From the NCBI GenBank assembly GCA_023254175.1, contig JALQYJ010000183.1, forward strand, positions 1 through 64,000: a stretch of 64,000 bases of DNA, read 5' to 3'. The notes below the pieces were generated by a model. It saw nothing but the letters and a program-made list of their open reading frames with translations. It was not told the DNA's origin and searched no databases. The position numbers were made by a program, and so were the translations under genes. Origin of the DNA: Runella sp. (GTDB lineage: Bacteria; Bacteroidota; Bacteroidia; Cytophagales; Spirosomataceae). This document shows positions 1 to 7,881 of this stretch, in pieces. How positions within the stretch are numbered: the first letter of the stretch is position 1; each line of letters opens with the position of its first letter.

Positions 1-81
1 ATGTTCCCGTCAGGCAAATCGTTTGCACAGCTTGTCTGCGATGGGCTTGAGCCATTACTTCGTCCGGTGAAACATGAATGA
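1..81 (+). CDS. ORF fragment at window edge, phage-like region
   Basis: An open frame enters from the left edge and stops with TGA at 79-81. An ATG sits at base 1, so this is either a 26-residue ORF or, more likely, the tail of a longer gene cut by the window. It overlaps the next start codon (ATG at 74) by a few bases, as in tightly packed phage gene runs. No function can be assigned. Confidence 0.4.
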   Translation: MFPSGKSFAQLVCDGLEPLLRPVKHE

Positions 82-292
82 TGAAGACCTAAGAGATTTC
101 TTTGCGGCGTTCGCTATGCTTGGTCTTATACATCACTTTGATTTTGAGACGTACAAGCAAGACCCCAAGCGTGTGGCGCTTTGGGCATACGATACGGCAG
201 ACGCAATGATCGCAGAGAGGAATAGAATACCTGAAGAGGGTATAGCAAGTGTAGTAAAGAAACGTCGTAAACCAAACCAAAAAGAGGCTTAA
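74..292 (+). CDS. small hypothetical protein, phage-like
   Basis: This 72-residue protein has an acidic N-terminus (MNDEDLRDFF) and a very basic C-terminus (VVKKRRKPNQKEA). It has no signal peptide or membrane segment and I recognise no family. It overlaps the preceding frame by eight bases and is followed after two bases by the next start. Compact same-strand packing with overlapping ends is typical of phage early or accessory modules and unlike the Bacteroidota genes further right. Placement in a phage module is inference from gene organisation and ribosome-site style. Confidence 0.6.
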   Translation: MNDEDLRDFFAAFAMLGLIHHFDFETYKQDPKRVALWAYDTADAMIAERNRIPEEGIASVVKKRRKPNQKEA

Positions 293-294
293 TC

Positions 295-657
295 ATGCAG
301 GCAATTAAACAGGAAGCATTAAAGAGAGCAATCACCTATCTCGATTCACTGGGCTTTGATTACATCATTCGCACAGGGGAAGAGGATATCGTCAAAGGTA
401 GTCTTCAGATTGCGGATGACAAACCAAAAACACGTAAGCATCATTTTGCGCGCGGGACATTCAAAGCGTTATACGAAAGCCTTGGTATCCCAAACATGAA
501 GGTGGGCGATGTCATGTCTATTCCGGTCGGCACCTACGGAAAGATAAAGATTCAATCAACCATCTCTAGCTATGCCGCAAACCTGTGGGGCAAAGGCACA
601 TACATCACAACCACAAGCAAGGACTCGGTTGAGATCATGCGGGTCAAGGAGCGATAA
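295..657 (+). CDS. hypothetical protein, phage-like (120 aa)
   Basis: A soluble, basic 120-residue protein. The middle is rich in Lys and His (KPKTRKHHFARG, near residues 43-54), and the C-terminal half alternates small and polar residues as in a beta-rich domain. I recognise no catalytic motif. The ATG follows the upstream stop by two bases, with an AGAGG sequence just before it. The stop codon abuts the next ATG at 658. It is probably translated together with its neighbours. Function unknown; a phage DNA-binding or accessory role is only a guess. Confidence 0.6.
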   Translation: MQAIKQEALKRAITYLDSLGFDYIIRTGEEDIVKGSLQIADDKPKTRKHHFARGTFKALYESLGIPNMKVGDVMSIPVGTYGKIKIQSTISSYAANLWGKGTYITTTSKDSVEIMRVKER

Positions 658-660
658 ATG
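646..660 (+). promoter_or_regulatory. strong Shine-Dalgarno site
   Basis: AAGGAG at 646-651 lies six bases before the ATG at 658. The same 15-base arrangement, with one base changed, recurs at 875-889. Ribosome sites this strong are rare among the Bacteroidota genes in the rest of the window, which mostly have A-rich leaders. This is one of the main reasons to regard the first kilobase as foreign. Confidence 0.75.
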
Positions 661-876
661 GAATGCAAGGTCAAGATTGGATCTGCCTACGAACCCAAGT
701 GGTTTGAGCGTAGATACACGCAAGGCACATACTCTGCAAAGAATATCCCCCCGTGTTCAGAAACAGCGTGGCTCCAGCAGGCCATGCTTGGCAGAGCGTT
801 TAAACAACGCAAGATTGGTAGGTTGTTGTTTGTTTTTGCAGGTGTTGTTGCTGTCTGTGTTTTATCTTACATCTAA
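658..876 (+). CDS. small protein with C-terminal membrane anchor, phage-like
   Basis: A 72-residue protein whose last 20 or so residues (LLFVFAGVVAVCVLSYI) form one hydrophobic helix with no tail after it, as in a C-terminally anchored membrane protein. The first 50 residues are polar and contain two Cys. The start abuts the previous stop and has a strong AAGGAG site. No homologous family comes to mind. Together with the secreted protein that follows, it suggests an envelope-directed accessory pair in a phage genome (inference). Confidence 0.6.
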   Translation: MECKVKIGSAYEPKWFERRYTQGTYSAKNIPPCSETAWLQQAMLGRAFKQRKIGRLLFVFAGVVAVCVLSYI

Positions 877-889
877 GGAGCGGTAAATG
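875..889 (+). promoter_or_regulatory. strong Shine-Dalgarno site
   Basis: AAGGAG at 875-880 lies six bases before the ATG at 887. It overlaps the stop of the preceding gene. It matches the 646-660 initiation site at 14 of 15 positions. Confidence 0.75.
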
Positions 890-1039
890 AATAAGTATTT
901 GATCGGCATTATGTTGGTTCTGTCTGCGGGTGCCGCGTATGCAGCTTGCACCACTAACACAATCATGTCTGGTGGACGCATGGTTGTATGCACAACTTGC
1001 TGTTACTCCCCCGGAAACTGCACTACGACTTGTATGTAA
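887..1039 (+). CDS. Cys-rich secreted microprotein, phage-like
   Basis: A 50-residue ORF from ATG 887 to TAA 1037-1039. The N-terminus is a clean signal peptide: Lys at position 3, a hydrophobic core (YLIGIMLVLSAGA), and a likely cleavage site after AYA at residues 17-19. The predicted mature part is about 30 residues and holds six Cys, including a CTTCC cluster, plus many Thr, Ser and Gly. That suggests a small disulfide-bonded periplasmic or lysis-related peptide. It has a strong AAGGAG ribosome site, which supports it as real despite its size. Function unknown. Confidence 0.6.
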   Translation: MNKYLIGIMLVLSAGAAYAACTTNTIMSGGRMVVCTTCCYSPGNCTTTCM

Positions 1040-1205
1040 TGTTGATGAAGTGAATTGTGGCTACAAAGGTAGGGGGAGAATGCGGGATTAGGGAGAGAAA
1101 AATTGGCAACTTGGTATAGAGACTTTTTTGTAGGCTTTGGCCATAAATTGAAAGTATGAAAGGAGGTTAAAACACTTTTAAAAAAAACATTTGTATTTCG
1201 GAAGT

Positions 1206-2918
1206 ATGCCAAATTTCAACATAGATTCTATCAAAGAACGCACCTTCGACGCCATTGTGGTGGGGACTGGAATTAGCGGCGGCTGGGCGGCCAAAGAGCT
1301 TACCCAAAAAGGACTTCGTACGCTGGTATTGGAGCGTGGACGGGATGTGAAGCACGTTGTTGATTATCCTACGGCTATGAAAAAACCTTGGGAGTTTCCG
1401 CATTTGGGCGAGGTGCCGCTGGAATTGAAACAAAAAAGTCCTGCGTCAAGTGGGCACTATATCTTCAAAGAACCGACGCTGCATTTTGTGGTGAAAGACT
1501 TTGAACATCCTTTTGTTCAAGAAAAACCCTTCTCGTGGATGCGCGGGTACCAAGTGGGTGGGCGCTCGTTGTTGTGGGCGCGTCAGGCGCAACGTTGGTC
1601 AGATTTTGACTTCTCGGGCCCTGCCCGAGACGGTTTTGCGGTCGATTGGCCTATACGCTACAAGGATATTGCTCCTTGGTATAGCTATGTTGAAAAGTTT
1701 GCGGGTATTTCTGGAAACAAAGACGGACTACCGCATCTTCCCGATGGGGAGTTTTTGCCACCGCACGAGTTAAACTGCGTTGAAAAGCACTTTAGCCAAC
1801 AAGTAGCTAAAAATTACAACGACCGCCAAATCATTATTGGACGCACGGCCAACCTTTCTCAAGCCAAACAAATTCACCACGACCAAGGCCGTACCCAATG
1901 TCAACATCGGGTACTTTGTGAGCGAGGATGCCCATACGGAGGGTATTTTAGCAGTAATTCTTCGACGCTACCTTGGGCGATGAAAACGGGTAAAATGACT
2001 CTGAAACCTCATTCGGTGGTACATTCGTTGATTTATGATGATAAACTAGGCAAGGCCACGGGCGTACGAGTTATAGATGCTAACACTAAGCAAATGACTG
2101 AATACTACGCTAAGGTGATTTTTCTTAATGCCTCGGCGCTTAATTCCAATTTGATTTTGCTAAACTCTAAGTCGAATCGTTTTCCGAATGGTTTTGGTAA
2201 CGATAGCGGGGTGTTGGGTAAATACATTGGTTTCCACAATTACCGTGGTCGGGTATCGGCCGAATTTGATGGTTATCACGATTCTACGTACGAAGGAAAA
2301 CGCCCGAACGGCGCTTATTTGCCGCGTTTTAGAAATGTGACCAAACAAGAAACCGACTTTTTGAGGGGTTATGCGGCTTCGATTAGCGCTTCTAAACTAG
2401 GCAACCCGACCGAAAATAGCTGGGGAGAAGACCTGAAAAATACCCTTGCGACGCCTTCAACCGCAGGGTGGAGCATCGGTGCCAACATGATGGGAGAGGT
2501 GTTGACCAAAGAAAGTAATCACGTTCGTCTGCATTCGGATTTGAAGGATGACTGGGGCATTCCACAAATGGTCATGTCGGTCGATTTTGACGATAATGAC
2601 ATGAAAATGGTGAAAGATTTCTACGAACAGTTTTCCGAAATGTTTGCCAAGTCGGGGTTCATCAACATCAAAACCACTGATACCAAACGCGTGCCAGGCA
2701 ACGAAAACCACGAAATGGGGGGCATTCGGATGGGAAATGACCCCAAAACGTCGATGCTGAATCGTTGGAACCAAATGCACGCCTGCAAAAATGTGTTTGT
2801 CACCGACGGCGGTTGTATGACTTCCACCTCCACCCAAAATCCATCACTAACCTACATGGCACTCACTGCCCGTGCGGTGGACTATGCCGTGAAGGAGTTT
2901 AAAAAAGGGAATCTGTAA
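1206..2918 (+). CDS. GMC family FAD-dependent oxidoreductase
   Basis: Glucose-methanol-choline oxidoreductase of the type common in Bacteroidota, acting on sugars or other alcohols with FAD. The dinucleotide-binding motif GTGISGG is at residues 20-26, followed by an acidic residue at the end of the second strand (LVLERG). The C-terminal GMC domain has the catalytic His region (HEMGG) and the TQNPSLTYMAL segment that carries the second catalytic residue. The length of about 570 residues is normal. There is no signal peptide and no adjacent gluconate-dehydrogenase-type subunit 3, its usual partner. An in-frame ATG at 1191 is possible, but 1206 fits family N-termini better. Substrate unknown. 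Confidence 0.92.
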   Translation: MPNFNIDSIKERTFDAIVVGTGISGGWAAKELTQKGLRTLVLERGRDVKHVVDYPTAMKKPWEFPHLGEVPLELKQKSPASSGHYIFKEPTLHFVVKDFEHPFVQEKPFSWMRGYQVGGRSLLWARQAQRWSDFDFSGPARDGFAVDWPIRYKDIAPWYSYVEKFAGISGNKDGLPHLPDGEFLPPHELNCVEKHFSQQVAKNYNDRQIIIGRTANLSQAKQIHHDQGRTQCQHRVLCERGCPYGGYFSSNSSTLPWAMKTGKMTLKPHSVVHSLIYDDKLGKATGVRVIDANTKQMTEYYAKVIFLNASALNSNLILLNSKSNRFPNGFGNDSGVLGKYIGFHNYRGRVSAEFDGYHDSTYEGKRPNGAYLPRFRNVTKQETDFLRGYAASISASKLGNPTENSWGEDLKNTLATPSTAGWSIGANMMGEVLTKESNHVRLHSDLKDDWGIPQMVMSVDFDDNDMKMVKDFYEQFSEMFAKSGFINIKTTDTKRVPGNENHEMGGIRMGNDPKTSMLNRWNQMHACKNVFVTDGGCMTSTSTQNPSLTYMALTARAVDYAVKEFKKGNL

Positions 2919-2931
2919 GTCTGCGTGAGTA

Positions 2932-3648
2932 TTATTCAAACAACTTTGCCACTCCAAATGCCGCTGCGGCTGCTACTGCGCCAATGAGCGTTACTTTAAG
3001 AGCACCTAACCACGGGTGCTGTCCTGTGGCTCTGCTCTTAAAGTATCCAAAGATAAAGAGACAAATCAGCGTTGTGACGGCCGACCAAATGAGTCCTTCA
3101 AAAGGGGTAGAAGTGAAAAAATAGGGCAATAGGGGCACCACACCACCCAAAGCGTACGAAATTCCAATCGTCAGGGCGCTTTTACGAGCTTGGTTGGGGT
3201 CGGGTTTTTCGAGGCCAAGTTCATATTTCATCATAAATTCCACCCACTTGTTCTTGTCTTTCGCAATTTCCTGCGTTATTTGTTCTTGCAACTCAGGACT
3301 AAGCCCCATGTCGGCAAAAATTTCCTTGGTTTCGTCAATTTCGCGTTGTCGGAGGTTGTCAACTTCCCAATATTCGCGTTTTTGTTCAGCATCGTAGTGC
3401 TCTACTTCCGTTTGCCCAGCCAAAAAACCACCTAATCCCATTGCAATTGAACCCGCCACAATTTCGGCGATACCTGCCGTTACGACCAACGCGTTGCTGT
3501 CAACAGCACCACTCAGACCTGCTGCAAGAGCAAACGGGACTGTTAGTCCATCGGACATACCAATGACTATGTCAGTAATAAAAGCAGAGCTTGTGAGGTG
3601 TTCTTCTTTGTGAAGAATACTATTTTCGTGGTGGCGGATGGTATCCAT
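2932..3648 (-). CDS. VIT1/CCC1-type Fe/Mn transporter
   Basis: A 238-residue integral membrane protein of the vacuolar iron transporter family, which moves Fe2+ or Mn2+ out of the cytosol. The N-terminal pair of helices carries the family motif region (DIVIGMSDGLTVPFALAAGLSG). A long charged cytosolic stretch rich in Glu, Asp and His follows (about residues 80-145), corresponding to the metal-binding insert of the family. Three further hydrophobic helices complete the fold. It converges on the GMC gene with only 13 bases between stops. Probably a metal detoxification or storage function; ion specificity cannot be read from sequence. Confidence 0.88.
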   Translation of the reverse strand: MDTIRHHENSILHKEEHLTSSAFITDIVIGMSDGLTVPFALAAGLSGAVDSNALVVTAGIAEIVAGSIAMGLGGFLAGQTEVEHYDAEQKREYWEVDNLRQREIDETKEIFADMGLSPELQEQITQEIAKDKNKWVEFMMKYELGLEKPDPNQARKSALTIGISYALGGVVPLLPYFFTSTPFEGLIWSAVTTLICLFIFGYFKSRATGQHPWLGALKVTLIGAVAAAAAFGVAKLFE

Positions 3649-3663
3649 TGTATTTTAGGAAAG

Positions 3664-4437
3664 TTAATTGTTGAGCATGCCCGAGTCAATCCAATTTTTG
3701 ACCAAACCAATCTGGCATTCAGAAAGCTTTAAGCTACTACTAGGCATAGGTTTATAGCCTATTTGATGCGAAATACTGCCGTACAAACTCTTTTCTATAG
3801 CAAGTGCTTTAACAGTGCTGTATTGGGTCAAGTTTATTCCAGCCGATTTGGTGGTGCTATTGTGGCAGCCCGTGCAATAATACTCAAAGATAGGAACTAA
3901 GTGCTTTGAATAACTAACTGCTTGTGCTGAATTTGTTGACCCTGTGGTTTCACATGTGATATTTTTTGCACCTTGGTCAATCCACGACGCAATTAGTTGA
4001 ATTTTGTCGCTGCTCATGGGGGCATTGGGCGGTGGTGGCATTCGTTCTTTACCGGTATCAATGATGACCTGATACAGTTTACTTTTTTTTGCGTTTCCTG
4101 CCGTGATGCCTTTACGAACAATTTTCTCGTAGGAGGTGAGGTCGTAGCCTTCCTCGGCGGTTTTGGAGTCGTGGCAGCCGCTTGTAGCGCAGTTGGCTAA
4201 AAAGATGGGTAAAATAGCCGTGTTAAAACAAACCTGATTTTGGGCGTTGGTGGTAGTAGGAGCGCCGCATGGCAATGAGTCAAGTGCGGCGGTACTCCCA
4301 CCTCCTCCGTTGGTATCGGTTCCGCCGTTGGTACTTGAACTTGAGTTGGATGGAAGTGGCCCTCCTTTTTCGTACAAGCATCCTCCCAGTAACCCTATTA
4401 GAATTACGATAAAAAAGGTGTTGATGAATGCTCTCAT
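3664..4437 (-). CDS. PSD-type c-type cytochrome lipoprotein
   Basis: A predicted lipoprotein (lipobox ending at Cys20, after ILIGLLGG). A Ser/Gly/Thr-rich linker of about 40 residues follows, then two haem-binding modules of the planctomycete-cytochrome type. The first has a CX4CH site (CATSGCH, residues 83-89), the second a canonical CTGCH. Each is followed by a Met-Pro (RMP, KPMP), a plausible distal haem ligand. The longer ATG at 4533 would put about 30 basic residues before the signal sequence. I chose 4437 because it gives a proper lipoprotein signal and lies four bases after the YceI stop. Last gene of the electron-transfer cluster. Likely a periplasm-facing electron carrier. Confidence 0.85.
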   Translation of the reverse strand: MRAFINTFFIVILIGLLGGCLYEKGGPLPSNSSSSTNGGTDTNGGGGSTAALDSLPCGAPTTTNAQNQVCFNTAILPIFLANCATSGCHDSKTAEEGYDLTSYEKIVRKGITAGNAKKSKLYQVIIDTGKERMPPPPNAPMSSDKIQLIASWIDQGAKNITCETTGSTNSAQAVSYSKHLVPIFEYYCTGCHNSTTKSAGINLTQYSTVKALAIEKSLYGSISHQIGYKPMPSSSLKLSECQIGLVKNWIDSGMLNN

Positions 4438-4441
4438 GGGC

Positions 4442-4993
4442 TTATTTTTTTGATTCGTAAGGGACAAAAGAAAAGCTGGTTTTGATGGTAATGACTTCAG
4501 CGATTTTCTCAAAAACGAGTTTGGGAATCTCAATTTTGTGGTCGGCTAACGGAACGTTGAATTCACAAATCAAAGATGCACCCGTTTTTGTTACTGTCAA
4601 CTTTCCATTCATGGTACGTTCCTTAGTGACTCCGTGCATATTTAAAATCCCTTTTGCCGTGACGGCCTGTATCCCGTCTTTACTAAAATCAACCTTCTCC
4701 TGAATTTTGCCTGTAAACGAAGCCGTCGGGTATTTGTCGGACTCTAAGTAATTTTCGTTGAAGTGTTCTTGCATCAATTTGTTGGGGAATTCAAACTGTG
4801 CTACTTGCATCTTTACGGCCACGTCGCTGGTTTTTGTATTGATAATGGCCGTAACATTCTTGTTTAACCCCGAAATGTTCTCAAGCGGTGTTTCTGAAAA
4901 GAAACTTATTTGGCCATTACGGGCAATCAACATATCCTGTCCCATTGCTTTGCCGATGACAAAGCACAAAAGAAGCATCAATGAAATTTTCAT
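4442..4993 (-). CDS. YceI-like lipocalin-fold protein
   Basis: A 183-residue exported protein: signal peptide about residues 1-18 (MKISLMLLLCFVIGKAMG), then a YceI-type beta-barrel domain. The family pattern of a fixed-length barrel with the conserved strand around TASFTGKI, and the later LNMHGVTKERT, is recognisable. YceI proteins bind amphipathic or polyisoprenoid molecules such as quinones in the periplasm. It sits between a DUF5777 barrel and a cytochrome, spaced by five to six bases on each side, so it is co-transcribed. In this context a quinone-handling or lipid-carrier role is plausible (inference). Confidence 0.85.
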   Translation of the reverse strand: MKISLMLLLCFVIGKAMGQDMLIARNGQISFFSETPLENISGLNKNVTAIINTKTSDVAVKMQVAQFEFPNKLMQEHFNENYLESDKYPTASFTGKIQEKVDFSKDGIQAVTAKGILNMHGVTKERTMNGKLTVTKTGASLICEFNVPLADHKIEIPKLVFEKIAEVITIKTSFSFVPYESKK

Positions 4994-4998
4994 AGTGA

Positions 4999-5901
4999 TT
5001 ATTTGTGTGTTTTTTTTGCGTCTTTGTCAAAGCTAAAAACGCGTGAAATATTGAATCCGTAGAAAATGTCGCCTTTTCCCCAGCTTCCTGTAGTTGTTCC
5101 AATGAACTGATTTTCAATCATTCCGCGTGAGTTGGATAAATGAAGTTGAAAAACGTGCCCGCCTGTTTCGATGTCAAATCCCACCGAGAGGCAGTCTTTG
5201 TACTGAGGGTCACGAAGGTAGGATGTACCGATTTTTTTGACGGTATAAAAATATTCGGCGTTGAAAGACGTACGTTTGCTAAGTTTGAAACGCCCCCCAA
5301 TGCCCGTCCCAAAAACGTCGTTTTCGTCGATTTGGCTTTCGGTTTTGTTGCGGTGCAAAAACGTGGGACTCAATTGCAGGGAAACTCGGTCGTTGAATTT
5401 GCGTGCGATGAGCAACTGACCCACGTACATTTGGCGTTCGAGGTTGTTATAAAACTTCATGTCGGGGGCAGTGGGCATTGTATTGGTGTAAGCCCCTGCA
5501 AAAACCGAAATACTCACAGGCTCGAACCACCGATTAGACTGCCGTAAAAGCTTGTATTTGGCGAAATAATCGTACGTTTTTTGGTACGAACTGCGCCCTG
5601 CTCCTATCATCAAACGGTCGGTGATGCCGTATTCAAGTCCAATCCGTATGCGGGCCTCGTCCAAACCCCACAAATTTGAAAAGCCTGAATTTAAAGCCCC
5701 AAATCGGTGAGAAATCCGAAAATCAAGGTGTTTTTTTGCAATAGATTCAATGGATTGCCCATTGATGACGCGTGTTGATTTAAACGTAGCTGTGGAATAA
5801 ATTGGGCCTTTCAACTCGTTATCAAGCATTTTAAGGAGGTCATCTTGGGCCATGGCACTGACATAGCTCAAGACGAATAGCATTAGAATGATTTTTTTCA
5901 T
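4999..5901 (-). CDS. DUF5777 family beta-barrel protein
   Basis: A 300-residue protein with a signal peptide (MKKIILMLFVLSYVSAMAQ) and an outer-membrane-barrel pattern of alternating hydrophobic and aromatic residues ending in a final strand (YGFNISRVFSF). The N-terminal part matches DUF5777 proteins of Bacteroidota, which typically accompany YceI proteins and secreted cytochromes. Spaced 13 bases from the Rieske gene and five from the YceI gene. The biochemical role of the family is not known to me. In this operon it could form an outer-membrane component of the electron-transfer system (inference). Confidence 0.8.
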   Translation of the reverse strand: MKKIILMLFVLSYVSAMAQDDLLKMLDNELKGPIYSTATFKSTRVINGQSIESIAKKHLDFRISHRFGALNSGFSNLWGLDEARIRIGLEYGITDRLMIGAGRSSYQKTYDYFAKYKLLRQSNRWFEPVSISVFAGAYTNTMPTAPDMKFYNNLERQMYVGQLLIARKFNDRVSLQLSPTFLHRNKTESQIDENDVFGTGIGGRFKLSKRTSFNAEYFYTVKKIGTSYLRDPQYKDCLSVGFDIETGGHVFQLHLSNSRGMIENQFIGTTTGSWGKGDIFYGFNISRVFSFDKDAKKTHK

Positions 5902-5914
5902 GACTGATTGTCAA

Positions 5915-6343
5915 TTATGCAGCTTTAACGGTGAGGGTTGAGTTCAAAAGTACGGTTGGGTATATCTTCAATCCTTTTTTTCCCTCTGTATTTAAACCAT
6001 TACCTGTTTGGTCAAAGCGAGCCCCGTGGGCAGTACAATACCATTCGTTGTTTCTAAATATAATTTGAGTTTTCCCCTCGTGACTGCACGTAAGGGTAGC
6101 AGCGATGTAGGTGGTTGCGTTTACGCGGGCAATCACTACCCCGTTTTTGATGACATACCCTCCGTTGGTTTTGAGTGCAGAGTTAGCTGCATCGTTTAAA
6201 TCAATGGTTATATCTCCAGAGAGGGGAGCTACATTAGATTCATTTTGGCAACTGTCAAGGGTATAGAGGGCAAAAAGGGCAGCGCCAGTGAAACCTAGTT
6301 TCTTCAAAAATGAATTTCTTTTGATTTTTTCTTGCTGTGTCAT
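5915..6343 (-). CDS. Rieske [2Fe-2S] protein
   Basis: A 142-residue exported Rieske protein. The cluster-binding pairs are CSH in box 1 (TLTCSHEG) and CTAH in box 2 (WYCTAHGARF), followed by a short C-terminal domain. The N-terminus has a basic patch (KIKRNSFLKKLG), a hydrophobic helix and a Cys in LDSC, so it may be lipid-anchored. It is a stand-alone ferredoxin-like Rieske domain, not a cytochrome bc1 subunit. Between the FccB-like flavoprotein and DUF5777 genes it most likely passes single electrons in the periplasm. Confidence 0.88.
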   Translation of the reverse strand: MTQQEKIKRNSFLKKLGFTGAALFALYTLDSCQNESNVAPLSGDITIDLNDAANSALKTNGGYVIKNGVVIARVNATTYIAATLTCSHEGKTQIIFRNNEWYCTAHGARFDQTGNGLNTEGKKGLKIYPTVLLNSTLTVKAA

Positions 6344-6419
6344 ACTGAAATTTTATATTAAAATGGAAACGAAAACTTTGCCTAAATATTCTCAGGCAAA
6401 GTCAAAAAAGGAAAACTTA

Positions 6420-7751
6420 CTAAGCAAACGTGTCTGACATCAGGTTGTCAAACCACTTAAGCATATCTTCGTGAAAATCTTTTGAGGCACCGTTTGATTC
6501 CACCACGCCTTTTCCCGCGGGAAGCATGGTCGCAGTGGCAGGGTCATAACGGAACACTACCGACAACCAAGAGGCGGTTGTTTTGGTAATAGGAGTAAAA
6601 CAAGAGGAGTTAGTGATAGGTGATTGGTTTACAGTCTCTCCTCGAAACAATTTAATAATGGCATCTACACATACTTTTGCTTCGGCGTTAGCAATATGGC
6701 CTGCTTTGGGCTGGGTAGTTGAAGATGCATCACCAATGATATGCACATTCGGTACGGCTGTTGACTCGTACGAAAGTACATTTACACCTGCCCATCGCCC
6801 GCCGCCAGTATTGGCAAGTCCGATACCTGATTGTGTAATCAAACTACCTGCTTTGTGCGTTGGTATTGCGTTGATTACTTTGCCTTTAAACGACCCCATA
6901 GCCGTATTTACTGTACCTGTGTTGGCGTCAATGCTATTGATGGTAGCACCTGGTACATAGGTGATGATGCCTTTGTAGGTGTTGTTAAAAGCGTTGGTAA
7001 AGTTGGTAGGTTGTGCCTGAATTCCTGAATTTGCATCAAGAATAATCACTTTTCCACCACCTTTGACTCGTTTTAGGTAGTCTGCCACCACGCACGCACG
7101 TTCATAAGGGCCTGGCGGACAGCGAAACGGCTTAGGTGGAATGGTCATAATGAACGTATCTTTTTTGGTCATCGACTGGATTTGCGCCTTAAGTGCCGTC
7201 GTTTGAGCACCTGCTTTCCAAGCGTGTAAAATATTGGCTTGATTGTCGGCTGTTCCAGAAAGTGGAAGAGGATCAAAATCAATGCCTGGGGCTAAAATTA
7301 TACGGTCGTAAGCCAAAGTTTTTCCATTGTCAAGTTGTACATTTTTGCCGATGGGGTCAATGTTGGTTACTGCACTGGTTTCAAGTTTTACGCCGTATTT
7401 ACTAATCAGTGTATTGTAATTAAAAGTAATTTGGCTCAAGGTTCGTTCACCCGTTAATACCATGTTACTGAATATATTAGAGTAATAGACGGCATTGGGT
7501 TCAACGAGGGTGACGTCAACATCAACCCCTCCCCATAACCGCAAATACTTAGCAGCCGTTGTGCCTGCCATGCCTCCTCCCACTACAATGACACGGCCAG
7601 AAACGCCTGTATTTGTGGGAATGGTGATTGGGGCATTTTTTACTCGGTCGTCGTCATCATCATCGTGATCATCGTGGGCAAAAGTTTCATGAAGGACAGC
7701 TAAACTAAGGGTAGAGGCTCCAATATGATTGATAAAATCGCGTCTTTTCAT
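6420..7751 (-). CDS. FccB-like FAD oxidoreductase (sulfide dehydrogenase flavoprotein family)
   Basis: A 443-residue exported flavoprotein resembling the flavin subunit of flavocytochrome c sulfide dehydrogenase. It starts with a Tat-like sequence (MKRRDFINHIGAS). A His/Asp-rich patch follows (HDDHDDDDDD, about residues 26-35), then an FAD-binding GGGMAG motif near residue 58. The segment RCPPGPYERA carries the first of two Cys typical of FccB. A second Cys lies in NSSCFTPITKTTA near the C-terminus, as in the family's redox disulfide. The next gene upstream encodes a small cytochrome c, matching the FccA/FccB partnership. Sulfide as substrate is family knowledge, not proven here. Confidence 0.87.
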   Translation of the reverse strand: MKRRDFINHIGASTLSLAVLHETFAHDDHDDDDDDRVKNAPITIPTNTGVSGRVIVVGGGMAGTTAAKYLRLWGGVDVDVTLVEPNAVYYSNIFSNMVLTGERTLSQITFNYNTLISKYGVKLETSAVTNIDPIGKNVQLDNGKTLAYDRIILAPGIDFDPLPLSGTADNQANILHAWKAGAQTTALKAQIQSMTKKDTFIMTIPPKPFRCPPGPYERACVVADYLKRVKGGGKVIILDANSGIQAQPTNFTNAFNNTYKGIITYVPGATINSIDANTGTVNTAMGSFKGKVINAIPTHKAGSLITQSGIGLANTGGGRWAGVNVLSYESTAVPNVHIIGDASSTTQPKAGHIANAEAKVCVDAIIKLFRGETVNQSPITNSSCFTPITKTTASWLSVVFRYDPATATMLPAGKGVVESNGASKDFHEDMLKWFDNLMSDTFA

Positions 7752-7881
7752 AATTTCTTATCAGTTAGTAGGTAAAAAAAAGATAAAAGCAGGCACCCCA
7801 ACGAAATCGTCAGGTAGGACATTAAACAACGTCAACGCAGCTGGCTTGCTCAACTTAAAAAAAGAGGAAAGAAAGTTTGTT

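Noticed and set aside
1003-1212. Minus-strand 69-residue ORF over the phage-chromosome junction
   Set aside because: It overlaps the Cys-rich peptide gene and the GMC start, has no ribosome site, and its composition looks non-coding.
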